Shown one piece after another: positions 8,779 through 16,486 of a stretch of DNA of 64,000 bases; positions within the stretch are counted from its first letter, which is position 1; each line of letters begins with the position of its first letter. Source of the DNA: Deltaproteobacteria bacterium GWA2_38_16 (GTDB lineage Bacteria > Bdellovibrionota > JACOXK01 > 2-02-FULL-40-11); assembly GCA_001797335.1 (NCBI GenBank), contig MGPE01000010.1, positions 1 through 64,000 of the forward strand, given 5' to 3'. The notes beneath the pieces are model-generated. The model saw only the letters and a list, made by a program, of their open reading frames with translations, did not search any database and was not told the DNA's origin. Made by a program: the position numbers and the translations under genes.

Positions 8779-8855
8779 GCGCCCGTAGCTCAGTTGGATA
8801 GAGCATCTGCCTACGAAGCAGAGGGTCGGGAGTTCAAATCTCTCCGGGCGCGCCA
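8779..8855 (+). tRNA. tRNA-Arg(ACG)
   Basis: A complete 77-base cloverleaf. Acceptor GCGCCCG pairs with CGGGCGC (8845-8851), discriminator G, CCA encoded at 8853-8855. The anticodon loop C-T-ACG-A-A sits in a stem of C-T-G-C / G-C-A-G. The T-loop is T-T-C-A-A-A-T. ACG is the substrate of TadA, which lies 750 bases downstream. Confidence 0.97.
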
Positions 8856-8857
8856 TA

Positions 8858-8895
8858 AAAAAAAGCCCGAGGTATTTAACCCTCGGGCTTTTTTG
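8858..8895. terminator. Bidirectional intrinsic terminator
   Basis: An 11-bp perfect stem AAAGCCCGAGG / CCTCGGGCTTT (8862-8872 and 8881-8891) with an 8-base loop, a T-run on the right and an A-run on the left. It ends both tRNA-Arg transcription and the leftward small gene that stops at 8910. Confidence 0.9.
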
Positions 8896-8909
8896 GATGG
8901 AAGAAAACT

Positions 8910-9137
8910 TTATCTTCTTGCCATTTTTGCTTTAGCTACATCACCTTGTTTATCGATGAAATAGAGCCAGCCGTCTTCTCTTTTAACGCCTGTTTTAGCA
9001 AGAACTTGAGGTGGGGCTTTTTTGGTTTTGGTTCCACGACGGACCATTTTTACCCGAGCGACATTTCCTTTTTTATCCAAATAGTAAAGCCACCCTTTTT
9101 CCTTTTTTACTCCGCATTTACATACTTTCGTTGCCAT
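8910..9137 (-). CDS. Small basic protein made of two tandem copies of a 25-residue motif
   Basis: 75 residues, very rich in Lys/Arg. Two copies of the pattern V-K-(K/R)-E-(K/D)-G-W-L-Y-(Y/F)-(L/I)-D-K-(K/Q)-G-(N/D)-V-A-(R/K)-(V/A)-K-M-(V/A)-R-R occupy about residues 10-34 and 50-75, joined by a Lys/Thr/Pro linker. The N-terminus has a C-x-C pair (Cys7, Cys9). A strong AAGGAGG ribosome-binding site precedes the ATG. The W-L-Y-x-x-D-x-x-G-x-V-x-x-x-K core suggests a short beta-hairpin that could bind RNA or another protein. I do not know a named family for it. It shares the bidirectional terminator with tRNA-Arg. Confidence 0.75.
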   Translation of the reverse strand: MATKVCKCGVKKEKGWLYYLDKKGNVARVKMVRRGTKTKKAPPQVLAKTGVKREDGWLYFIDKQGDVAKAKMARR

Positions 9138-9281
9138 GTTTCATTTCCTCCTTATTCATTTATTAGGTACTACATTAAGTCAAAGATAGAGGGACTATAG
9201 CAGAACCGTCGAAAACTGCATAGCAAAAAATGATTTCTTTTTTGACTTTGGTCATAAAATGTGTCATGAAAAACCATGTTT

Positions 9282-9605
9282 ATGTCGGAAAAGAACCAAA
9301 TCCCTAAGGAAATGAATTGGTTAGAAAAAAATAACGAATTTATAATTTTATGGAAAGATGACCACAAATCCACCTTTTCTATGCCTTTTCTAAGGAAAAA
9401 ATGCCCTTGTGCCCTCTGTAGAGAGAAACGAGAAAACAAAAACCCATTAAAACTTTTTGAGGAACAATCGCCCCAAGCACTCCACATTTCTCCCGTAGGA
9501 CACTACGCCATTCAAATTGAATGGGCCGATGGACATTCTTCAGGAATTTATACCTTCGATATGCTAAGACGCCTTTGTTCTTGTTCCCACTGCAAAAACT
9601 CATGA
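9282..9605 (+). CDS. DUF971 / gamma-butyrobetaine-hydroxylase N-terminal-like protein
   Basis: A small cytosolic protein of about 107 residues (109 if the ATG at 9276 is used). It has the DUF971 pattern: an I-x-W-x-D-x-H hydrophobic start, L-R-x-x-C-P-C-A-x-C-R, G-x-Y-A-I-x-I-x-W-x-D-G-H-x-x-G-I-Y, and L-R-x-L-C at the end. The family occurs alone in many bacteria near iron-sulfur (Mrp/ApbC) or tRNA genes. Its biochemical role is unsettled; the Cys pairs suggest metal binding. Its stop overlaps the tadA start (ATGA), so the two are co-translated. Confidence 0.8.
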   Translation: MSEKNQIPKEMNWLEKNNEFIILWKDDHKSTFSMPFLRKKCPCALCREKRENKNPLKLFEEQSPQALHISPVGHYAIQIEWADGHSSGIYTFDMLRRLCSCSHCKNS

Positions 9606-10096
9606 ATGTAAACGACACTTATTTTTTAAATTTAGCTCTCGAACAAGCACAAAAGGCCTACGCCTTAGGAGAAGTACCGGTGGGCGCTGTCTTAACCCTA
9701 GAAAATAAAATTATCGCTCAAGGGTTTAATACCAAAGAAACTCAAAAAAATCCTCTCGGACATGCAGAAATAGAGGTTATCCAAAAAGCAGCCACAAAAC
9801 AAAAAAGTTGGCGACTCGAAAATACAACGCTGTATGTAACCTTAGAGCCCTGTCTCATGTGCGCAGGAGCACTGTTGCAAGCCCGAGTAGAGCGTTTGGT
9901 ATATGGATGCAAAGATCCCAAAGCAGGAGCTGTTACTTCCTTATATACAATTTTAAATGACCCTAGGCTTAATCATGTGGTAGAAGTAACCGGTGGTGTT
10001 TTAGAACAAGAATGCCAAAAGCTACTCCAGCAGTTTTTTAAAGAGTTAAGGAGAGGTGTCCGAGTGGCCGAAGGAGCACGCCTGGAAAGCGTGTAA
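9602..10096 (+). CDS. tadA: tRNA-specific adenosine deaminase
   Basis: A 164-residue TadA converting A34 to inosine in tRNA-Arg(ACG). The zinc/catalytic motifs are complete: H54-A-E56 and P83-C84-L-M-C87. G-E-V-P-V-G-A-V (23-30) is the usual first strand. The start at 9602 overlaps the DUF971 stop; an upstream in-frame ATG at 9521 lies inside DUF971 and would add an unrelated leader. The last 15 codons and the TAA stop lie inside the tRNA-Ser gene on the same strand, so the C-terminal tail (after E-L-R-R) is encoded by tRNA sequence. Length is still normal for the family. Confidence 0.93.
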   Translation: MNVNDTYFLNLALEQAQKAYALGEVPVGAVLTLENKIIAQGFNTKETQKNPLGHAEIEVIQKAATKQKSWRLENTTLYVTLEPCLMCAGALLQARVERLVYGCKDPKAGAVTSLYTILNDPRLNHVVEVTGGVLEQECQKLLQQFFKELRRGVRVAEGARLESV

Positions 10097-10136
10097 ACGG
10101 GAAACCGTTTCGAGAGTTCGAATCTCTCCCTCTCCG
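10050..10136 (+). tRNA. tRNA-Ser(GGA)
   Basis: An 87-base class II tRNA: acceptor GGAGAGG pairs with CCTCTCC (10129-10135), discriminator G, long variable arm (ACGGGAAACCGTTT region), T-loop TTCGAAT, anticodon loop C-T-GGA-A-A. CCA is not encoded. Its first 47 bases overlap the end of tadA on the same strand, so it is probably made from the DUF971-tadA transcript or from a promoter within tadA. Confidence 0.95.
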
Positions 10137-10145
10137 AATCTCTGG

Positions 10146-10160
10146 AAGACATACGAACCG
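10146..10160 (+). repeat. Left 15-bp inverted repeat of the Fic island
   Basis: AAGACATACGAACCG, exactly the reverse complement of 12208-12222, starting 10 bases after the tRNA-Ser gene. Confidence 0.8.
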
Positions 10161-10198
10161 ACGGTACAGTTTAAATCCTTTCCTATTTTAATTTTGCT

Positions 10199-10273
10199 TT
10201 GACATTTATACGCTATTTTCGATATCATATGTATTCGATAATAAGAAAATGCGCTATTTTCGAATCGAAAATA
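10199..10273 (+). promoter_or_regulatory. Fic gene promoter with two palindromic operators
   Basis: TTGACA (10199-10204), an 18-base spacer and TATCAT (10223-10228) form a promoter. The half-site TATTTTCGA lies in the spacer (10214-10222) and faces a near-match TCGATAATA at 10235-10243. A second, perfect palindrome, TATTTTCGA-A-TCGAAAATA (10255-10273), lies between promoter and gene. Repression by the winged-helix part of the Fic protein itself is the simplest reading. Confidence 0.6.
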
Positions 10274-10289
10274 AGGCCAGGAGGTCAAG

Positions 10290-11432
10290 ATGACAGGCAA
10301 GAGCAAAATAACAGGGAAAAAAATTCGATGTCCACAAGGATATGAAGCCTTCCTTCCAAATCCCCTACCACCAACCCTTGTGTGGACACAAACCCTCATC
10401 GAAGCGCTTTCAGAGGCAGACCGCTCTATTGGTCGTCTGGCGGGTGAAGGAGGAAGTCTTCCGAATCCACACCTTTTGATTCGCCCCTTCATCAGGCGCG
10501 AGGCAGTACTCTCCAGTCGTATCGAAGGAACGCAGGCAACCTTAGGCGAGCTGTTGGCTGCTGAAGCGGAGGCTCATGTAGATCGGGCCCCTGCAGATCT
10601 CCGTGAGGTTGCCAATTACGTTACGGCCCTTGAGTACGGAGTCAAACGTTTGCAGGAACTTCCGCTCTCATTACGACTTATCCGTGAAATCCATGAAAAA
10701 CTCATGAAAGGCGTGCGCGGAGAAACATCCACGCCGGGAGAATTTCGTCGTTCCCAAAACTGGATCGGGAGACCTGGATGCCTCCTCAATGACGCAACCT
10801 ATGTTCCTCCACCGCCATCGGAATTGATGAACTGCTTGGGAGAACTTGAAAAATTTTTGCATGTATCATTCAAACCCCCGTTGATCCAGATCGCTCTAGC
10901 GCACTATCAATTTGAAGCGATCCATCCCTTTTTGGATGGCAATGGACGTGTAGGTCGCTTGCTGATCACATTATTTTTAGTGGAGCGCAAGATCCTTCCT
11001 TCACCTCTTTTGTATTTGAGCGCCTATTTTGAATCTACCCGGGATCAGTATTACACCAATTTACGAGCCATTACCGAAGAGGGAAATTGGCAGAGATGGC
11101 TGGAATATTTTCTCCAAGGAGTAGCCCGTCAAGCCGAAGATGCCATCAGCCGATCCGAGCGAATCAATAAAAAATTGGCGCAATGGCGCAAACAAGTGGC
11201 GGGATCTTCAACGAAAACACCGCTTTTGGTCATTGATCTCTTGGCTACCAACCCATTTCTAACAGTAAAGAAGGTTGCCAAAGAATTGAAAATCGCGTTC
11301 ACGACGGCACAGCGGGCCATCGAAAAACTCGAAAAAATGTCGATTGTCAAAGAGGTAACGCAAGCCAAACGAGACCGTACATATTGTGCTAAAGTGATTC
11401 TGGATATTCTGGATGAGCCCGCAAAGATTTAG
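10290..11432 (+). CDS. Fic family protein (Fic_N, Fic, winged helix)
   Basis: 380 residues. A Fic_N-type N-terminus carries the inhibitory motif S75-x-x-x-E79-G80, whose Glu blocks ATP in class II Fic enzymes. The Fic core has a perfect H212[11 protein letters not shown]. The C-terminus (about 320-375) is a winged helix ([11 protein letters not shown] then T-A-Q-R-A-I-E-K-L). Fic enzymes transfer AMP to Tyr/Thr/Ser of target proteins; this architecture is commonly autoregulated. GGAGG precedes the ATG. Both upstream palindromes fit a DNA-binding autorepressor. The target protein is unknown. Confidence 0.9.
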   Translation: MTGKSKITGKKIRCPQGYEAFLPNPLPPTLVWTQTLIEALSEADRSIGRLAGEGGSLPNPHLLIRPFIRREAVLSSRIEGTQATLGELLAAEAEAHVDRAPADLREVANYVTALEYGVKRLQELPLSLRLIREIHEKLMKGVRGETSTPGEFRRSQNWIGRPGCLLNDATYVPPPPSELMNCLGELEKFLHVSFKPPLIQIALAHYQFEAIHPFLDGNGRVGRLLITLFLVERKILPSPLLYLSAYFESTRDQYYTNLRAITEEGNWQRWLEYFLQGVARQAEDAISRSERINKKLAQWRKQVAGSSTKTPLLVIDLLATNPFLTVKKVAKELKIAFTTAQRAIEKLEKMSIVKEVTQAKRDRTYCAKVILDILDEPAKI

Positions 11433-11442
11433 GTGAGATCTT

Positions 11443-12135
11443 ATGCCAAATATTCTTGTTTTTGGAGACGTACATGGTCATCTGGATACGATGATCAAAG
11501 CCATTGACCAAGGAACTGATTTTGTCCTGCAGGTTGGCGATTTTGGCGCCTATCTACCAACAAGTAACTTGTCTGCACTCCCTCCTCATCGACGGACCGA
11601 CCTAGGTCAATTTTCCGAATATTTTGAATCTCAAAAATCGTTTCCAGTGCCGACGTACTTTTGTAAGGGTAATCATGAAGATTTTGACTTGCTGGCTAAA
11701 TATGAAAATGGTGATGCGATCATACCCAATTTATATTACGTACCTAATGGCAAGGTGATTGAGATTCAGGGCGTTCGGATCGGATTTCTGGGAGGCAACT
11801 TTAGCTCCAGATGGTTTGATCAGCCTATCCCGAATAAATGCCAGAGTCAGAAAATATTAGGTTATCTTCGAAAGAGTGAGATTGATTTGCTTAAAGCGTA
11901 TGTCGGTAAAATTGATATTCTCGTTACGCATGAACCAAGCTTTGCTCCGCAATTCACAGGTAATCGGAAATATGGATGCGCAGCCATCCAGGATCTGATT
12001 GAAACCGTTCAGCCCGCATTCGCCTTCAGTGGCCACATCCACAAATATGCCGAAGGAACGGTTGGTCGAACAAAATGCATTGCTCTTGGAGCCGTAAATT
12101 ATCAGGGGCAGTCGGTTTACCAGTTATCGATTTGA
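11443..12135 (+). CDS. Calcineurin-like metallophosphoesterase
   Basis: 230 residues with all metal ligands of the family: G-D9-V-H11-G, G-D33-F-G, G-N-H-E near 72, T-H-E-P near 164, and G-H-I-H near 199. A cytosolic two-metal phosphodiesterase or phosphatase is expected. It starts 10 bases after the Fic stop, so the two are co-transcribed and lie in the same islet. An eraser of the Fic modification is possible, but the sequence alone does not show it; a nucleotide phosphoesterase is equally possible. Confidence 0.85.
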   Translation: MPNILVFGDVHGHLDTMIKAIDQGTDFVLQVGDFGAYLPTSNLSALPPHRRTDLGQFSEYFESQKSFPVPTYFCKGNHEDFDLLAKYENGDAIIPNLYYVPNGKVIEIQGVRIGFLGGNFSSRWFDQPIPNKCQSQKILGYLRKSEIDLLKAYVGKIDILVTHEPSFAPQFTGNRKYGCAAIQDLIETVQPAFAFSGHIHKYAEGTVGRTKCIALGAVNYQGQSVYQLSI

Positions 12136-12207
12136 AATCTGCAACTGATTAGTGGTAGGACTTTCGATGAGGGATACGGCAAGAAATGGTATTATTTCAG
12201 TTAAAAA

Positions 12208-12222
12208 CGGTTCGTATGTCTT
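12208..12222 (-). repeat. Right 15-bp inverted repeat of the Fic island
   Basis: CGGTTCGTATGTCTT, the exact reverse complement of 10146-10160, 73 bases after the metallophosphoesterase stop. Confidence 0.8.
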
Positions 12223-12284
12223 TCGGCCATTCCCGATCCATTTTCCTTGCACTCTAAGTGTAAGTTTCTCATAATAGACCTACT

Positions 12285-13283
12285 ATGATTCATATTCTTC
12301 TTTGGTCACCTAATGGAAAAATAATTGAAACAAAGGATATAACGCTTCTCCAAAAAGCCTATACAGAAAAAACTCACCACCTTTGGCTTGATCTAGATGC
12401 CCCCACAGAAGAAGAATTGTCTCTTTTAAAAGATCTCTTTCATTTTCATCCTCTGGCCATCCGAGCCGTACGAAAATTAGTAGGAGTACCTAAAATAGAT
12501 TTTTATGAAAACTACCTGTTTTTGGTTCTTCATCGCGTGTTTTATCATTTTGAAACTGGGAAATGTGAGTTTCGTGAATTTGAAATCTTTTTCTCGGATC
12601 AATTTATTGTCACCACCCATCAAGCCCATCTCTCTCGAACCTTTCAAACAACACGAGAGCAACTTCGAGAACATTTTCTAGAACTGGGGCAACATGGGAC
12701 AGGGTATATTCTTTTTCGGCTCTTAAGCATGGCCATTGAAGATTATAAACCCGCTATTGAAAAATGGCAGGACGCTTTGGATGATATCGAAAATCGCGTT
12801 TTTCAACACACCAGTAATCAAATCTTAGAAAAAATCTTAGAATTTAAAAAATTAGTTACTCATATGAGAAGAGGGCTACTCCCAGAACGCGAAGTTTTTA
12901 TAGAACTTTATGAAAATAAAGATCTTGCTTCCATTAGTAAAGGAACTCGTCCTTATTTTAAAATTGTTTTAGATAATATGAATGTTTTGATGGAGGAATT
13001 AGAAAGCTTAAGGGACCATGCCACTACCGTTTTTAATATGTATACGGCTATGCTCACTATCCGCATGACAGAAGCTTCCCATAAACTTAATTTTGTCATG
13101 CAACGGCTGACTATTGCTGCTTCTATTTTTCTGCCTTTGACGTTTATTGTGGGCATTTACGGCATGAATTTTAAATTTATGCCCGAGCTTGATTGGAAAT
13201 GGGGTTATTTTTTAGTGTGGGCCATGATGATTGGGCTTACGACTAGCATGCTCATTTTTTTCAAACGAAAGAAATGGTTCTAA
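12285..13283 (+). CDS. corA: CorA magnesium/cobalt transporter
   Basis: 332 residues, typical CorA length. A long cytosolic alpha/beta plus stalk-helix domain is followed by two C-terminal membrane helices. The first ends in the signature Y-G-M-N (about residue 290) and the periplasmic loop F-M-P-E-L-D-W-K-W-G-Y. The C-terminus is basic (F-K-R-K-K-W-F). It forms a homopentameric Mg2+ channel in the inner membrane. No M-box or other Mg2+ riboswitch was recognised upstream. The 3' end overlaps the convergent lipoprotein gene by four bases. Confidence 0.95.
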   Translation: MIHILLWSPNGKIIETKDITLLQKAYTEKTHHLWLDLDAPTEEELSLLKDLFHFHPLAIRAVRKLVGVPKIDFYENYLFLVLHRVFYHFETGKCEFREFEIFFSDQFIVTTHQAHLSRTFQTTREQLREHFLELGQHGTGYILFRLLSMAIEDYKPAIEKWQDALDDIENRVFQHTSNQILEKILEFKKLVTHMRRGLLPEREVFIELYENKDLASISKGTRPYFKIVLDNMNVLMEELESLRDHATTVFNMYTAMLTIRMTEASHKLNFVMQRLTIAASIFLPLTFIVGIYGMNFKFMPELDWKWGYFLVWAMMIGLTTSMLIFFKRKKWF

Positions 13284-14023
13284 TAGGCCAGGCAACTTCT
13301 CACTGGAAATTCTGTACTTAAATCAAAACTTCCATAGGAAATGGTTGTTCTCAACGTATGATCAAAATAATTTCCGCTATCATTACCCAAAGGCACAGAA
13401 AGTTTTTTATTGGGCATAACTACTGAAGAAATTTCAAAAAGGTTTAAAGGTTGTGGATCTAAACAGGATGTACTTCTAACAATAGAAAAATAATTCATTT
13501 CCGATTTAAGGTCATTGTTATCTAACATCAGAGTTGCGCTGCTCTCCGCAATTAACGGATTTGGTGTCCACCACAGATATTGGGATTCATTTTTATACCT
13601 ATTTTCAGCATGAAAAATAGGCTTGCCATTCATGAAAACACTAATCCAACATATGCTCCCCTCTGCGACATCATTTTTAACTGCAATAAAGGCCATCAAT
13701 TTAATCTTAAATTGCGTTTCTCCAACTTTTACCTCTGCCGTACAAAGAGGTGGTGGAGGTGGTGTTTGATCTTGTGGAGGAGTAGTAGGTTGATCAACTA
13801 CAGGAGGAGTTTGATCCTGTGGGGGAGTTTGTGTAACTGGAGATTCTGTGGGCGTTGATTGATCAGGTGGTTGTTGCTGATCAGGAGGTGAAGGCTGAAT
13901 TTCAGGAGCTCTCACTTCATTTGAAAATACACTACTCTCTCCATCTTTTTTATGCCCGCAAGAAACACTGGCAAAAAAGACACAAATACTCAAAAATACT
14001 ACACTATACTGCTTCATGAACAT
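13280..14023 (-). CDS. Lipoprotein with Pro/Gln/Thr-rich linker
   Basis: 247 residues with a signal peptide and lipobox (V-S-C, Cys at about 22). Residues 40-95 are an imperfect repeat of P-P-D-Q / T-P-P-Q-D-Q units, a flexible stalk that would hold the domain away from the membrane. The C-terminal 150 residues contain four Cys (beginning L-C-T-A-E-V and ending R-S-C-L-A-Y) and look like a disulfide-bonded beta domain. No family recognised. It may be read together with the leftward lipoprotein/TolC cluster upstream, although a 28-base gap follows that cluster. Confidence 0.65.
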   Translation of the reverse strand: MFMKQYSVVFLSICVFFASVSCGHKKDGESSVFSNEVRAPEIQPSPPDQQQPPDQSTPTESPVTQTPPQDQTPPVVDQPTTPPQDQTPPPPPLCTAEVKVGETQFKIKLMAFIAVKNDVAEGSICWISVFMNGKPIFHAENRYKNESQYLWWTPNPLIAESSATLMLDNNDLKSEMNYFSIVRSTSCLDPQPLNLFEISSVVMPNKKLSVPLGNDSGNYFDHTLRTTISYGSFDLSTEFPVRSCLAY

Positions 14024-14051
14024 ATGATTAAAAACAGATTAAACGATATAC

Positions 14052-14516
14052 TTATATTATATCACGACAAGCAGGAATTTCATCAAACCGTTTTTGTTGG
14101 TCCGGGATGAGTCGGCTTCGAATGGCTAAAACAATATCTGGATAACCTCTCACTTCTTCAGAACATAAAAAGAAGCGATTTCGGGTACAGCCTTTCATGA
14201 TTTTTTGCCAATCGATTTTAGCAATAAAAAGCTTTGAACAAATAGCTCCCAGATCTCGCTTAGCCACAAATTCATTAAAAAATTTAACCACTTTTTCATC
14301 GTCTTTCAAAGACAATGCTTTTTGTTCAATTTCACCAAAATAATTTTTAAACTTTATTTGCTGTTCTTGTTGATAAGGGGTTTTATCCATGGCTTCTTGC
14401 ACCTGTGTGCGCAATTGGTCTACTGAATCAATCCATTTTTGAATTTCTTCTTCTTCATTACATGCCACCAACGTCATCACAGCCACCATACATATAAACC
14501 ATCGATATAAAGTCAT
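14052..14516 (-). CDS. Small helical lipoprotein
   Basis: 154 residues. Signal peptide with lipobox L-V-A-C19, then charged amphipathic helices (residues 22-85) and four further Cys residues in the C-terminal half that could form disulfides. No family recognised. The gene starts three bases after the stop of the TolC-like gene and clearly belongs to the same leftward operon; a periplasmic accessory of that outer-membrane factor is a reasonable inference. Confidence 0.65.
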   Translation of the reverse strand: MTLYRWFICMVAVMTLVACNEEEEIQKWIDSVDQLRTQVQEAMDKTPYQQEQQIKFKNYFGEIEQKALSLKDDEKVVKFFNEFVAKRDLGAICSKLFIAKIDWQKIMKGCTRNRFFLCSEEVRGYPDIVLAIRSRLIPDQQKRFDEIPACRDII

Positions 14517-14519
14517 GTG

Positions 14520-15776
14520 TTACTTCTCCTTTAATTTTTCAATTACAGCGGGTTTTTTATCATAGTCTCCGTAAAAAATAAGCCGCGCCAATTTATCTTC
14601 ATGTTCTAAAAACCGATATCCTACCGCTAAAAAAGCACTGTCCGATAGAATATGCTCTCTCGAAGCTTGTACCAATTCATCAATTTCAACTTCAATTCCC
14701 AATCGTAATCGTTCAAAAAGCTGATCAATCGCTGCTTTTGTAAGTACCGATCGGCGCTGAAGATTGGTATAATTTTCTAAATCAATGTTATAATTATCAA
14801 CTAAAATTTTAAGTTGTCGCTTAACAACTTCTTCAATCCCCCTTTTTTGAACTTTTAAAATATCTTTCTCCGTATTCACAATGCGAATCGACGGCATGGT
14901 TCCAAAACCAAGTCCCGGTTGAACGGGCAGCATATCAAACATGCCCCCCTCTACACCCCGACTTGTCATCGAACTTCCCAAAAATGAAAAAATCACTTCT
15001 TTTTTAACTAAATCAGCTGCGTTAATGAGATGATTAAATTCCCGAACTTCTGGAGAAGAATCTAAACTTCTAAATTCAAAATCTTCGTAATTCAAAGGCT
15101 CAAAAGTTTCAAAACCAGAAATATCGACTGGCGAAAGACGTAAAATCTCTTTCGCTTCAAATCCCATCATGTAAGAAAGCATATTTTGTTCTTCATTGAG
15201 CATTACCCGAAGAGCTCTTTCATCTTCTTGTAAAGCTAAAATTCGAATTTCAATATCTCGGGCTGCTCCTTGCCTTATTTTTCCAAGCTGTTCCCATGTT
15301 TTGGCTATCACTAAAATATCTGCAAATTGTTTTTGATTTTCTTTTACATGCTCTAAAATAGATTGATCCAAAAGAATTTTTAAATAAAGCGCTTTGGCCG
15401 TCATGACTTCATTGGCCCACAACGCTCGATAGGCCTCTTGTGTGGCCAAATATAAAATCTTTTGCTCTGTAACCTTAAACCAATTGGCAGGAACCAAAAA
15501 GGGAGCAATATCTTCTACCATCCCCACTAATGTCATTACAGGATCAATAGGAAGTGTGGCAAATTTCCAAAGGTTGAGTCTGGGGAGTAAATTCCCCCTG
15601 GCTACTTGGATAGATTCTTTGGCCTGATAGACGCGAAGTGCATTTTCCAATACACTATAATTTTCTGAACTAACTTTTTTGGCTACATCATCTAGAGAAA
15701 TACGTATTTCTTCAGAAGAGGCGCGAAAGGAAAAAACCAAAAGAAGTCCAATACAAAAAACTTTGATACCCTTCAT
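14520..15776 (-). CDS. TolC-like outer-membrane efflux protein
   Basis: 418 residues with a signal peptide (1-21). The pattern fits the TolC/OEP family: long heptad-rich helices, with A-L-R-V-Y-Q-A-K-E-S-I-Q-V-A-R-G-N-L-L-P-R-L-N near residue 45 being the classical first-helix phrase (A-x-x-x-I-x-x-A-R-G-x-x-L-P). The protein is somewhat short and atypical in the second half. No membrane-fusion or RND/ABC partner is in the window; instead it sits between two lipoprotein genes, overlapping the upstream one by four bases. Substrate unknown. Confidence 0.65.
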   Translation of the reverse strand: MKGIKVFCIGLLLVFSFRASSEEIRISLDDVAKKVSSENYSVLENALRVYQAKESIQVARGNLLPRLNLWKFATLPIDPVMTLVGMVEDIAPFLVPANWFKVTEQKILYLATQEAYRALWANEVMTAKALYLKILLDQSILEHVKENQKQFADILVIAKTWEQLGKIRQGAARDIEIRILALQEDERALRVMLNEEQNMLSYMMGFEAKEILRLSPVDISGFETFEPLNYEDFEFRSLDSSPEVREFNHLINAADLVKKEVIFSFLGSSMTSRGVEGGMFDMLPVQPGLGFGTMPSIRIVNTEKDILKVQKRGIEEVVKRQLKILVDNYNIDLENYTNLQRRSVLTKAAIDQLFERLRLGIEVEIDELVQASREHILSDSAFLAVGYRFLEHEDKLARLIFYGDYDKKPAVIEKLKEK

Positions 15777-16453
15777 TGTAAAGCCCTGGTTAACGAAAAA
15801 TTAGAATTGGTCGCCTTTGTCCAAATCGTACCATATAGATCAGATACCTTCTCTAAGGTTCCCTCTAATACTTGAGAGGCAACAATAGCACTGGTAGCTT
15901 CTGAAGGTACTTCTAAAGCGCCCACCTCACTTGCTGACTCAGAAAGAATAATGTCATACGCATTTTTGCAATCTTGCCCTGATAAATTAATTTTTCCTAG
16001 ATTCATATAGGTTGGTTTTACCCCTTCAAAGATACACTCTACCGTACTTAAGGTATTCAAAGGATTCCACTGTTGAACCAGAACATTAAACGAAAGGCTC
16101 ATAATATCGGCTCGTACTTCGTCAATCGTTCTTATTCTGGGACCCAAAAAAGGATATTTTGGCCATCCCGGGAAAAAAACAATTCGAACATTAAAATTAT
16201 CTTCTCCAACTTTAAGTGCCCCTTCAAAAGTTCCTACGAGCGCCTCATAAAATCGTCTTAATTTTAAAAGATCTGCTTCCATTTCTTGAGCTTTTAGATT
16301 TTGTTGCTCCCAATCGCCTTGAGACATATTTTTTCCATTAGCCTTTGTCCACTCATCAAATACCTGTTTTTCATTATCTTTTTGAAGTTGGCACGCCGTA
16401 AGGGTTAAAAAACACACAAAGATTCCTAAGATTTCTAGCATCTTTGTTTTCAT
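15773..16453 (-). CDS. Lipoprotein heading the TolC-like operon
   Basis: 226 residues; signal peptide ending in lipobox L-T-A-C21. The first part is helical and charged; the middle holds a hydrophobic strand-rich segment with V-R-I-V-F-F-P-G-W-P; a Cys pair (C-I-F and D-C-K) follows. No family recognised. First gene of the leftward operon 16453-14052, overlapping the TolC-like start by four bases. A good GGAGAAAG-like site precedes the ATG. Confidence 0.6.
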   Translation of the reverse strand: MKTKMLEILGIFVCFLTLTACQLQKDNEKQVFDEWTKANGKNMSQGDWEQQNLKAQEMEADLLKLRRFYEALVGTFEGALKVGEDNFNVRIVFFPGWPKYPFLGPRIRTIDEVRADIMSLSFNVLVQQWNPLNTLSTVECIFEGVKPTYMNLGKINLSGQDCKNAYDIILSESASEVGALEVPSEATSAIVASQVLEGTLEKVSDLYGTIWTKATNSNFSLTRALQ

Positions 16454-16486
16454 ACTCTTTCTCCTCTGTTTTTGGGGTTTGTTTCT

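Larger units (their letters stand above)
10146..12222. mobile_element. Putative Fic-metallophosphoesterase genomic islet at tRNA-Ser
   Basis: Two co-directional genes between exact 15-bp inverted repeats, placed immediately downstream of tRNA-Ser(GGA). The enclosed genes use noticeably more G and C at wobble positions than corA or tadA on either side. No transposase is present. Terminal inverted repeats plus foreign composition suggest passive mobilisation by a transposase acting in trans, or a relic. Repeats and composition are seen; mobility is inferred. Confidence 0.5.

Noticed and set aside
8779-10136. tRNA-Arg and tRNA-Ser as attachment sites of the two left cassettes
   Set aside because: No repeat of either tRNA's 3' end was found at the far ends; the repeats found are outside the tRNA genes, so tRNA-type integration is not shown.
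10046-10492. Leftward 148-codon frame over tRNA-Ser and the Fic start
   Set aside because: It covers a tRNA and the Fic gene on the other strand; it has no ribosome-binding site or protein-like composition.
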